5,721 bases of DNA from Meridianimarinicoccus sp044221805 (lineage in GTDB: Bacteria; Pseudomonadota; Alphaproteobacteria; Rhodobacterales; Rhodobacteraceae), in assembly GCA_044221805.1 (NCBI GenBank), contig JBGAOK010000147.1:1-5721 (forward strand), given 5' to 3'. Of the stretch, positions 1 to 5,011 are shown piece after piece (positions within the stretch are counted from its first letter, which is position 1; every line of letters starts with the position of its first letter). Position numbers and translations under genes: made by a program. The notes under the pieces are model-generated. The model ran no database searches and had not been told where the DNA came from. It was given only the letters and a program-made list of their open reading frames with translations.

Positions 1-212
1 ACCAGGACATGGCGATCGAGTATTCCGGTTACGCCGATGTGGACTTTGTCCGGGGGATGATTCCGCACCACCAGGGCGCCATCGACATGGCCAGGGTCGA
101 GCTACAGTACGGCACCGACCCGGCGATCCGCAAGCTGGCCGAGACGATCATCGCCGCGCAGGAGGCCGAGATCGCCGAGATGGAGGCCTGGCTGGCCGCC
201 CAGCCGCAATAG
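1..212 (+). CDS. DUF305 family protein, C-terminal part (gene starts before the window)
   Basis: This is the C-terminal end of a DUF305 protein, a small helical, ferritin-like family usually found in the periplasm and often linked to metal handling; its biochemical role is not settled. The frame is open from the first bases (codons for Gln-Asp precede the Met at position 9), so the gene is cut by the window edge. The visible part carries the family hallmark DFVRGMIPHHQGAIDMA, whose paired His and Met residues are the presumed metal ligands, followed by a helix rich in Ala and Glu and a short ELW-like end (EAWLAAQPQ), with a TAG stop at 210-212. Family members usually have about 100-150 residues with a second His/Met-rich helix and often a signal peptide upstream; these would lie outside the window. 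The Met at position 9 is therefore probably internal. Family assignment is secure; function is not. Confidence 0.88.
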   Translation, partial: QDMAIEYSGYADVDFVRGMIPHHQGAIDMARVELQYGTDPAIRKLAETIIAAQEAEIAEMEAWLAAQPQ

Positions 213-233
213 CGGGCGATCCGGCTGCGGTGA

Positions 234-297
234 CCCTGCCAGAAAGCGGAAGCGCTGGACCGGCCCGGCCGGCTGGGGTCTTCTGCCACTGGCAGGG
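234..297 (+). promoter_or_regulatory. Long inverted repeat in the ade leader (possible three-way junction RNA)
   Basis: CCCTGCCAG (234-242) is the exact reverse complement of CTGGCAGGG (289-297), a 9-bp stem closing 46 bases. Inside it, AGCG/CGCT (245-248 with 253-256) can form a small hairpin, and CCGGC/GCCGG (260-264 with 268-272), or GACC/GGTC (258-261 with 277-280), can form a second. Together this could fold as a three-way junction ending 7 bases before the AAAGGA ribosome site of ade (305-310). It could be a leader control element or a 3' structure of the upstream DUF305 transcript. There is no U tract, so it is not a standard intrinsic terminator. The folding is inferred from complementarity only. 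Confidence 0.4.
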
Positions 298-318
298 CAG
301 CACGAAAGGACACGGGGC

Positions 319-2013
319 ATGGCAGAACTGGAACGGCGGATCGCCCAGGGGCGCGGCGACGAACCGGCGGATCTGGTGCTGAGGGGCGGGCGGATCTTCG
401 ACCTGATCACCGGCGATCTGCTGGACGGCGACGTGGCGATCTGCGGCGACACCATCGTCGGGATCTGCGCCGATTACGCGGGGAGCCGGGTGATCGACGT
501 TTCCGGCCTGATCCTGGTGCCCGGCTTCATCGACACGCATCTGCATATCGAGAGCAGCCTCGTCACACCCTTCGAATTCGACCGCTGCGTCGCGCCCCGC
601 GGCGTCACCACCGCGATCTGCGACCCGCACGAGATCGCCAACGTGATCGGCGCCGCCGGCATCCGCTATTTCCAGGAAGCCAGCCGCCACACCCTGATGG
701 ACATTCGCGTCCAACTCAGCTCGTGCGTGCCCTCGACCGACATGGAGACCGCCGGGGCGGCACTGTCGGCCGCGGATCTGGCCGGGCTGATGGGCCATCC
801 GGCGGGGATCGGGCTGGCCGAGTTCATGAACTATCCGGGCGTGATCCACCGCGACCCCGGCGCGATGGCGAAGCTCGCCCTGTTCGCCGGCGGCCATGTG
901 GACGGCCATGCGCCGCTTCTGTCGGGGAAGGACCTGAACGCCTATATCGCCGCCGGGATCACGACCGAGCACGAGGCGACCAGCGCCGCCGAGGCGCTGG
1001 AGAAGCTCAGGAAGGGGATGCGGATCCTGATCCGGGAAGGCTCGGTGTCGAAGGACCTGCAGGCGCTGCAGCCGCTTCTGAGCGAGCGGACCGCGCCCTA
1101 CATGTGCCTGTGCACCGATGACCGGAACCCGCTGGACATCGCCGAACACGGGCATCTGGACTACATGATCCGCGAGCTGATCGCGCTGGGAACGCCACCG
1201 CTGGCCGCCTATCGCGCCGCCACCCTGTCGGCGGCCGAGGCCTTCGGGCTGAAGGACCGCGGCCAGATCGCGCCGGGCAAGCGCGCCGACATCGTGGCGA
1301 TCGACAGTCTGGACGGCTGCCATGCGCAACTGGTGCTGTGCGGCGGCCGGGTGGTGGACGAGGCCGCCTTTGCCGGACGCGGCGACGTGGCCACGGTCGG
1401 CCGGCAGTCGGTGAAGGCGCCGCGGGTGACGCCGGAGTCGTTCCGCGCCAAGGCCAACCGCGAGGAGACCGACGTGATCGGCATCCGGGTCGGGCAGATC
1501 CTGACCGACCACCTGCACGAGCGGATCCCCATCGTCGACGGCGACAAGGCGCCGGACCCGTCCCGGGATCTGGTGCGCATCGCCGTGGTCGAACGCCACG
1601 GCAAGAACGGCAACATCGCCACCGGCTTCGTCAGGGGCTTCGGGATGACGGCGGGGGCGATCGCCTCGACCGTCTGCCACGACCACCACAACATCGCCTG
1701 CGTCGGTGTCGACTATGCCGACATGGCGGTGGCGGCGAACCGGCTGTCCGAGATCGAGGGCGGTTTCGTGGTGGCGGGCGGCGGCAGGGTGCTGGCGGAA
1801 CTGGCGCTGCCGGTGGCCGGGCTGATGAGCCTTGAACCCTTCGAGACCGTGCGCGACCGGCTGGTCGAGCTGCGCGCCGCGGCCCGGTCGCTGGGGGTGA
1901 CGCTGCCCGAGCCTTTCCTGCAACTGGCCTTCCTGGCCCTTCCGGTGATCCCGGCGCTGAAGATCACCGACCGCGGCATGGTCGACGTGACCCGGTTCGA
2001 GATCATCGGCTAG
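319..2013 (+). CDS. ade: Adenine deaminase
   Basis: Adenine deaminase (EC 3.5.4.2) hydrolyses adenine to hypoxanthine and ammonia in the cytoplasm, for purine salvage and use of adenine as nitrogen source. The product has 564 residues, close to the roughly 570-600 usual for the family. It belongs to the amidohydrolase superfamily: the N-terminal beta domain (about 18-66) leads into the metal motif DTHLHIESS (His74, His76), CDPHE (His104), HVDGHAP (His193, His197), TTEHE (His218) and CTDDR (Asp267-Asp268), which together fit the metal-binding barrel. RGQIAPGKRADIV (314-326) marks the return to the beta domain. The C-terminal adenine deaminase domain (about 375-564) contains HGKNGNIATGFVRGFG and CHDHHN (463-468). 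The start is supported by AAAGGA at 305-310, 8 bases upstream, and by homology-like sequence beginning at once. It stands alone: the DUF305 gene ends 106 bases upstream, and 289 bases separate it from the next gene. No truncation or missing ligand is seen. Confidence 0.96.
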   Translation: MAELERRIAQGRGDEPADLVLRGGRIFDLITGDLLDGDVAICGDTIVGICADYAGSRVIDVSGLILVPGFIDTHLHIESSLVTPFEFDRCVAPRGVTTAICDPHEIANVIGAAGIRYFQEASRHTLMDIRVQLSSCVPSTDMETAGAALSAADLAGLMGHPAGIGLAEFMNYPGVIHRDPGAMAKLALFAGGHVDGHAPLLSGKDLNAYIAAGITTEHEATSAAEALEKLRKGMRILIREGSVSKDLQALQPLLSERTAPYMCLCTDDRNPLDIAEHGHLDYMIRELIALGTPPLAAYRAATLSAAEAFGLKDRGQIAPGKRADIVAIDSLDGCHAQLVLCGGRVVDEAAFAGRGDVATVGRQSVKAPRVTPESFRAKANREETDVIGIRVGQILTDHLHERIPIVDGDKAPDPSRDLVRIAVVERHGKNGNIATGFVRGFGMTAGAIASTVCHDHHNIACVGVDYADMAVAANRLSEIEGGFVVAGGGRVLAELALPVAGLMSLEPFETVRDRLVELRAAARSLGVTLPEPFLQLAFLALPVIPALKITDRGMVDVTRFEIIG

Positions 2014-2170
2014 AGCCCCGGAGCAGCCCGCGGGCAGCAAGGTTGCGCACCGGGTGGTTGCGCGGGGACGCCGCTCGGGCTTTCCGCGCAGGGAGTACGG
2101 GGGCGGGGCAATCACCGCGGCCCGGGACATTCCGCCCCGGCGGGGTCGGTCAGGACCCGCGCCGGCATCG

Positions 2171-2242
2171 CGACCGTTTGGTCGGTGGCCGGACCTGCTG
2201 CATCCGGTTGCCTCCTGCGCCGGTTTGGGGTCAGCCTGACCC
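2171..2242. repeat. Inverted repeats in the ade-to-membrane-protein gap
   Basis: The gap 2014-2302 holds no reading frame I would call a gene. It contains a short perfect hairpin, CGACC-gttt-GGTCG (2171-2184), and a stronger 15-bp palindrome, GGGTCAG-C-CTGACCC (2228-2242), lying 61 bases before the next ATG. The palindrome has 7-bp arms around a single base, too tight for an RNA hairpin, so a DNA operator is the more natural reading. A non-spaced palindrome GCCCGCGGGC (2026-2035) follows the ade stop. None has a U tract, so no intrinsic terminator is evident. I see no clear sigma-70-type promoter in this gap. Confidence 0.35.
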
Positions 2243-2302
2243 GGCCACCCGGCGAAGGAAAACCGCCGGTCCTGCTGTGCGGCGCGGAGGAAAGGACACC
2301 GC

Positions 2303-2977
2303 ATGACCCCGATCGTCAGGTCCCCGAAGGTGATCGCCTACCGGGCCGCCGTCTTTGCCCTTGCCGCGTTCTATTCCGTTGACCGCGCTCTGGCCGAGAC
2401 CTGGACCATGGCCGATTTCGGCTGGCAGTTCCGCTATCTGACCAACTGGGCGCTGACCATGAGCCTGATCTCGGCCGGGCTGATGCTGACCCGGAGCTAT
2501 GGCCGGCGGGACGGGCGCGGCGCCGTCTTCGCCTCGGTCACCGCGGTCATCAACATGATCGTCGTGGTGTCCTACTGGCGGCTCTTCTTCCAGGATCCGG
2601 CGCTGGTGAACGGCGAGAACGCCCCGGTGGCCTATCGGGAATACTACCTGCACCTGGTCGGGCCACTGCTGCAATGGTTCGACGTGCTGGTGCTGAAACG
2701 CGGCTTCCGCCGGATCGGCGCCACCGCGCTGTGGCTGGGGGTGCTGGTGCTGGCCTATGTGGTCTGGGCGGAGCTGGCGGTGCAGCCCCTGAACGACGGA
2801 CCCGTGGGCAGCGTCACCACCGGCCTGCCCTATCCCTTCCTGAACGACATGCGCTTCCCGGCGCGGCTTGGCTTCTATGCCGCGACCTGGGGTTCGGGTC
2901 TGGTCTTCATCCTGCTGCTGCGCGCCGCCCAGGCCGTGGCCGACCGCTGGCGGCTTCAGAAGTCCAGATCGCTGTAA
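2303..2977 (+). CDS. Six-helix membrane protein of the AIG1/FAR-17a-like type
   Basis: This 224-residue integral membrane protein has about six hydrophobic segments (roughly 13-31, 46-63, 77-98, 115-130, 140-160, 190-207). The order of short motifs matches the androgen-induced AIG1/FAR-17a family: YLTNW near residues 45-49, a helix-3 SYWRLFFQDPALV (90-102), YLHLVGPLLQWFDVLV (115-130), an aromatic helix 5 and a YPFL motif (177-180). In human AIG1 a Thr and a His form the catalytic pair of a membrane lipid (FAHFA) hydrolase. Thr47 and His117 here sit in matching contexts, so a membrane esterase or hydrolase is possible, but this rests on motif comparison by eye. The start has the purine-rich site GGAGGAAAGGA (2286-2296) 6 bases ahead. 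The gene's last 22 bases overlap the convergent transferase gene. Alternative: an unrelated membrane protein of unknown function; the coding call is firm, the family call moderate. Confidence 0.82.
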   Translation: MTPIVRSPKVIAYRAAVFALAAFYSVDRALAETWTMADFGWQFRYLTNWALTMSLISAGLMLTRSYGRRDGRGAVFASVTAVINMIVVVSYWRLFFQDPALVNGENAPVAYREYYLHLVGPLLQWFDVLVLKRGFRRIGATALWLGVLVLAYVVWAELAVQPLNDGPVGSVTTGLPYPFLNDMRFPARLGFYAATWGSGLVFILLLRAAQAVADRWRLQKSRSL

Positions 2978-3621
2978 TGGGGCGGCGGCGGGAAACCGGC
3001 GATCTGGTCGGCGAGCAGGCCGCGGAAGGCCGGGCGGGACTTGATCTTGGCGTACCAGTCCTTGACCACGGCGCTGCGGTTCCAGTCCACGTCCGAGGTA
3101 TAGTCGACCGATGACAGCTGCGCCGCCGCGGCGAAATCGGCCAGGGACATGGTGTCGCCGGCCAGCCAGCGCCGGTGGTCGAGCAGATGCGCCATGTAGT
3201 CCAGGTGATACTTGACCCGGGTGACACCTTCCTTGACCAGCTTCGAATCCGGATAGCCGGTCTTGGTCAGCTTCTTGTTCACCCGCTCGCCGAGGACCTT
3301 CAGCGTCACCTCGTGGTAGAAGCTGTCGTCGAACCAGGCGCAGATGCGGCGCACCTCGACCTTCTCGCGCGGGTCCGAGGGCATCAGGCGGGGATTGGGA
3401 TAGACCTCGTCGAGGTATTCGCAGATCGCCTGGCTTTCGCTGAGCGTCAGCCCGTCGATCTTCAGCACCGGCACCTTGCCGGCCGGGTTGCGGCGGAGGA
3501 ATTCGGGCGATTTCTCCCAGTAGCGTTCTTCCTGCAGGTCGGTGTCGATGCGCTTTTCCGACAGCGTCAGGCGGACCTTGCGGCAGAAGGGGGAGAGCGG
3601 CGCGTGGTAAAGTACGGTCAT
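2956..3621 (-). CDS. Glutathione S-transferase family protein
   Basis: A cytosolic glutathione S-transferase of 221 residues, expected to conjugate glutathione to electrophiles or to act as a thiol transferase; the substrate cannot be read from sequence. The thioredoxin-like N-terminal domain (about 1-78) begins MTVLYHAPLSPFCRKVRL with the Ser10-Pro-Phe-Cys13 active-site motif, has the cis-Pro motif GKVPVL (Pro51) and the glutathione-binding ESQAI (Glu62-Ser63). The all-helical C-terminal domain (about 85-221) contains the N-capping box and hydrophobic staple region WLAGDTMSLADFAAAA (152-167) and SRPAF (195-199). I chose the ATG at 3621-3619 because GGGGA lies 5 bases upstream and family members start at this point; an in-frame ATG at 3636 would add five residues but has a poor ribosome site. 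The gene is convergent with the AIG1-like gene and overlaps its end. The hairpin at 3664-3685 and the small reading frame at 3836-3931 lie upstream on the same strand and may share its transcript. Confidence 0.94.
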   Translation of the reverse strand: MTVLYHAPLSPFCRKVRLTLSEKRIDTDLQEERYWEKSPEFLRRNPAGKVPVLKIDGLTLSESQAICEYLDEVYPNPRLMPSDPREKVEVRRICAWFDDSFYHEVTLKVLGERVNKKLTKTGYPDSKLVKEGVTRVKYHLDYMAHLLDHRRWLAGDTMSLADFAAAAQLSSVDYTSDVDWNRSAVVKDWYAKIKSRPAFRGLLADQIAGFPPPPHYSDLDF

Positions 3622-3663
3622 CGGGATCCCCGGCATGATGTCGGGTTCTCATGCCGCGTGACG

Positions 3664-3685
3664 GCGGGGGATTCAACTCCCCCGC
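3664..3685 (-). other. Perfect 8-bp hairpin upstream of the transferase gene
   Basis: GCGGGGGA (3664-3671) and TCCCCCGC (3678-3685) are exact reverse complements around the 6-base loop ttcaac. The structure is nearly all G-C and so very stable. Read on the minus strand it lies 43 bases before the transferase ATG and about 150 bases after the small reading frame, a fit for an attenuator or processing stop between them. The next bases on the minus strand (CCGTC) hold no U run, so simple intrinsic termination is weakly supported. On the plus strand it faces no gene end. Confidence 0.5.
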
Positions 3686-3796
3686 AGCAGAGGTCTGGCA
3701 TCTGACCGGAGATCGGCCCATTGGCAGGCAGCGAAGGTCCGCCGCAGGGCGGGGACGGGTGGGCGCGGCGCGGCTGTCAGGCGGCGTCCGCGCGGT

Positions 3797-3827
3797 CGCG
3801 GGGGAAGTCCGGTCGTCCGGTCCCGCG
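3797..3827 (-). repeat. Tandem octamer inside a GC-rich stem after the small reading frame
   Basis: GTCCGGTC occurs twice head to tail (3807-3814 and 3815-3822). CGCGGG (3797-3802) and CCCGCG (3822-3827) flank it and can pair as a 6-bp stem with a 19-base loop. On the minus strand this begins 9 bases after the stop of the 31-codon frame. It may be a weak stop or stabilising structure, or chance in GC-rich DNA; there is no U tract. Confidence 0.25.
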
Positions 3828-3835
3828 GCGCAGCC

Positions 3836-3931
3836 TCACCAGATCGGGCGCATGGGCACGTAGAAGCGCTTGACGATCTTTTCGCCGTAGAGGGCGCAGA
3901 GCTGTTCGTAGATGATGCGGTGGACGGGCAT
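3836..3931 (-). CDS. Predicted 31-residue small protein of unknown function
   Basis: A short frame runs from ATG at 3931-3929 to TGA at 3838-3836. Its product starts MPVHRIIYEQL, continues through LYGEKIVKRFYV and ends MRPIW; it is basic and aromatic (three Tyr, one Phe, one Trp) with no signal peptide or clear membrane helix. Coding is supported by codon pattern: 29 of 31 codons end in G or C, while second positions are mostly A or T, the periodicity of real genes in a GC-rich genome, and the frame after the stop loses it. GAGG lies 6 bases before the ATG. A promoter with a perfect TTGACA box (3968-3995) gives a leader of about 30 bases. I do not recognise the family. It could act as a small protein itself, or as a leader peptide for the transferase 215 bases downstream. 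A remnant of a larger gene is less likely because promoter, ribosome site and stop are all in place. Confidence 0.6.
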   Translation of the reverse strand: MPVHRIIYEQLCALYGEKIVKRFYVPMRPIW

Positions 3932-3956
3932 TGTTGCCTCGCGTTGTGCTTGGGTC

Positions 3957-3966
3957 TGGTATACCA
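3957..3966. promoter_or_regulatory. TGGTATACCA palindrome, GntR/FadR-type operator candidate
   Basis: TGGTATACCA is a perfect 10-bp palindrome in an AT-richer island. Its GGTATACC core is of the kind bound by FadR-subfamily GntR repressors (family knowledge). It lies directly downstream of the predicted -10 box on the minus strand, at about the transcription start, where a bound protein would block transcription of the small frame. A half site, ATACCA (4025-4030, TGGTAT on the minus strand), lies upstream of the -35 box. The regulator is not encoded in this window. Confidence 0.5.
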
Positions 3967-3967
3967 A

Positions 3968-3995
3968 GCAATAATCTTTCCCGGTGGATTGTCAA
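3968..3995 (-). promoter_or_regulatory. Sigma-70-type promoter for the small reading frame
   Basis: On the minus strand TTGACA (3995-3990) matches the -35 consensus exactly. After a 16-base spacer comes TATTGC (3973-3968), a weak -10 with the first three bases right. The region is clearly less GC-rich than its surroundings, as expected of a promoter. Transcription would start near 3961, inside the TGGTATACCA palindrome, and run towards the small frame and the transferase. The exact -10 is uncertain. Confidence 0.5.
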
Positions 3996-4264
3996 ATGCG
4001 ACCAAAGTTGCGGATGGAAAAATCATACCATCGTGGTTTCGCGGCCATGACGGGGCGGGGCTGGACTGCGGCAGCCGGGGTGGTCGCCGCGATCCCGGTG
4101 CAAGGTCCTGACGCACTGCCATTCTTGCTCCCGGCGCCGGGGTTCCGGAAGGCGCCGTGGCGTGGGACGGGTCGGGTTCCGCTGCGGCACTTCGGCAAGG
4201 ATGCTGGACGGGACCGCGCCGGATCGGCATCATGGGCCCAAACCCCAGTGACAGGGAGCCGTTC
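3996..4264. other. Stretch without a confident gene, upstream of the GlsB-type gene
   Basis: Between the minus-strand promoter and the GTG at 4265 I find no gene I can support. An open plus-strand frame from the ATG at 4047 (about 75 codons, ending 4274) runs past the GlsB-type start in another frame, loses G/C bias at third positions in its second half and resembles nothing I know. Up to about 4035 the DNA is AT-richer and looks regulatory; after that it is GC-rich. The promoter of the GlsB-type gene must lie here, but no convincing -35/-10 pair is visible, which could mean an alternative sigma factor. Confidence 0.4.
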
Positions 4265-4510
4265 GTGGGTCTGATCATCGCCATCCTCATCGGTGCCATT
4301 GCCGGCTGGCTTGCCGGCCTGATTGTCCGCGGCGGCGGTTTCGGCTTCCTCGGCAACGTGGTGCTGGGAATCGTCGGCGCCGTGGTGGCCAGCTATGCCC
4401 TGCCGGCGATCGGCCTGCACATGGGCGGCGGCTTCTTCGATTCGGTCCTGTCGGCGATGATCGGCGCGATCATCGTGCTGGTGGTGATCCGGCTGGTGAA
4501 GAAGGCCTGA
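4265..4510 (+). CDS. GlsB/YeaQ/YmgE family small membrane protein
   Basis: An 81-residue inner-membrane protein of the transglycosylase-associated (GlsB/YeaQ/YmgE) family, typically 80-85 residues and associated with general stress responses; the molecular function is unknown. Three hydrophobic, glycine-rich segments span residues 1-21 (GLIIAILIGAIAGWLAGLI), 28-48 (FLGNVVLGIVGAVVASYAL) and 57-77 (ending VLVVIRL), with a positively charged VKKA end. The glycine spacing GAIAGWLAG...RGGGFGFLGN..LGIVGA is the family signature. The start is GTG at 4265, because AGGGAG (4253-4258) sits 6 bases before it and the protein then begins exactly where the family does. Longer in-frame starts (ATG at 4232 or 4157) would add a non-conserved, hydrophilic extension. 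The gene appears monocistronic, with 87 bases to the TA operon, which has its own promoter. Confidence 0.9.
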   Translation: MGLIIAILIGAIAGWLAGLIVRGGGFGFLGNVVLGIVGAVVASYALPAIGLHMGGGFFDSVLSAMIGAIIVLVVIRLVKKA

Positions 4511-4540
4511 CCCGGCCGGCAGGGCTATTCGGGCCATATT

Positions 4541-4572
4541 GCCTTGCAAGGCGGATGATATGAGCCTATCTT
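4541..4572 (+). promoter_or_regulatory. Toxin-antitoxin promoter with palindromic operator
   Basis: TTGCAA (4544-4549) and TATCTT (4567-4572) are separated by exactly 17 bases, each matching four of six consensus positions, giving a start near 4579, about 19 bases before the antitoxin ATG. The -35 box sits inside the perfect 12-bp palindrome GCCTTGCAAGGC (4541-4552). A repressor bound there would block RNA polymerase, as in autoregulated toxin-antitoxin operons. Binding by the adjacent Xre-like antitoxin is an inference. Confidence 0.6.
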
Positions 4573-4597
4573 GCGACGGAAGGCAGGAGGCTTCGCC

Positions 4598-5011
4598 ATG
4601 TCCGTCCGTCTGCGCGACCATCACGATCCCGATCCGGCCGCACCCGGCCTGGCCGAACGGCAGGCGGTGGCGCTGAAGGCCTTCGGCCGGATCGCGCAGC
4701 ACTGGAACCTGAAGCTGGCCGAGGCGGCCGCGCTGGCGGACATGCCGGTCAGCACCTGGAAGAACGCGCGCGAGCCGGGCTGGAAGGGCGTGCTGGGCCG
4801 GGACCAGATGCTGCGCTTCAGCGCGCTGGTGGGCATCTACAAGGCGTTGGAGCTCTATTTCGCCGATCCGCTGGCGCGGGACTGGGTCACGCTGCCCAAT
4901 GCCGGGCCGGAATTCGGCGGCCAGCGCCCGGTCGATGCGATGGCCGCGGGCGGTCTGCCGAAGATCCTCCGGGTCAGGACCTATCTCGATGCGCTGCGGG
5001 GCGGGATGTGA
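4598..5011 (+). CDS. Xre/MbcA/ParS-type antitoxin of a RES toxin-antitoxin pair
   Basis: A 137-residue antitoxin expected to bind and block the RES enzyme encoded next and, through its helix-turn-helix, to repress the operon. Residues about 22-85 form the Xre-like helical DNA-binding region, with ALKAFGRIAQHWNL followed by the probable helix-turn-helix AEAAALADMPVSTWKN (41-56). Residues about 95-137 are the C-terminal DUF2384-type region, recognisable from WVTLPNAGPEFGGQRPVDAM followed by GGLPKILRVRTYLDALRGG; in MbcA and ParS this part plugs the toxin's active site. The start at 4598 is set by AGGAGG (4585-4590) 7 bases ahead; an in-frame ATG at 4571 lies within the -10 region and is rejected. 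The stop overlaps the toxin start by 4 bases, implying translational coupling. The length and the antitoxin-first order fit the family. Confidence 0.92.
   Translation: MSVRLRDHHDPDPAAPGLAERQAVALKAFGRIAQHWNLKLAEAAALADMPVSTWKNAREPGWKGVLGRDQMLRFSALVGIYKALELYFADPLARDWVTLPNAGPEFGGQRPVDAMAAGGLPKILRVRTYLDALRGGM

Noticed and set aside
234..297. A purine riboswitch in front of ade.
   Set aside because: The length and possible three-way shape are suggestive, but the conserved junction bases and the loop-loop sequences of the purine aptamer are missing.
304..2299. The identical string GAAAGGACAC before ade (304-313) and before the AIG1-like gene (2290-2299).
   Set aside because: It is centred on the Shine-Dalgarno sequence in both cases, so shared ribosome binding explains most of the match; two copies are too few to suggest co-regulation.
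148..2304. A 718-codon open frame on the minus strand opposite ade.
   Set aside because: It is antisense to a clear adenine deaminase gene. Long antisense frames are expected in GC-rich coding DNA, and its translation is a low-complexity Arg/Pro/Gly/His-rich sequence without domains.
3664..3690. Resemblance of ggattcaactccc to a tRNA or tmRNA T-arm.
   Set aside because: No acceptor stem partner, CCA end, D-arm or anticodon arm is found around it, and the stem is a simple perfect hairpin with the wrong loop size.
2231..3721. A 496-codon open frame on the minus strand covering the AIG1-like and transferase genes.
   Set aside because: It lies in a different frame over two genes with recognisable motifs, and its product is low-complexity.
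3777..3995. A 72-codon minus-strand frame across the small-protein region.
   Set aside because: It is in a different frame from the 31-codon candidate, begins upstream of the predicted promoter's start site and gives an Arg/Pro-rich translation without the coding periodicity.
4047..4274. A 75-codon plus-strand frame before the GlsB-type gene.
   Set aside because: It overlaps the well-supported GTG start in another frame, lacks consistent third-position G/C bias and shows no family resemblance.
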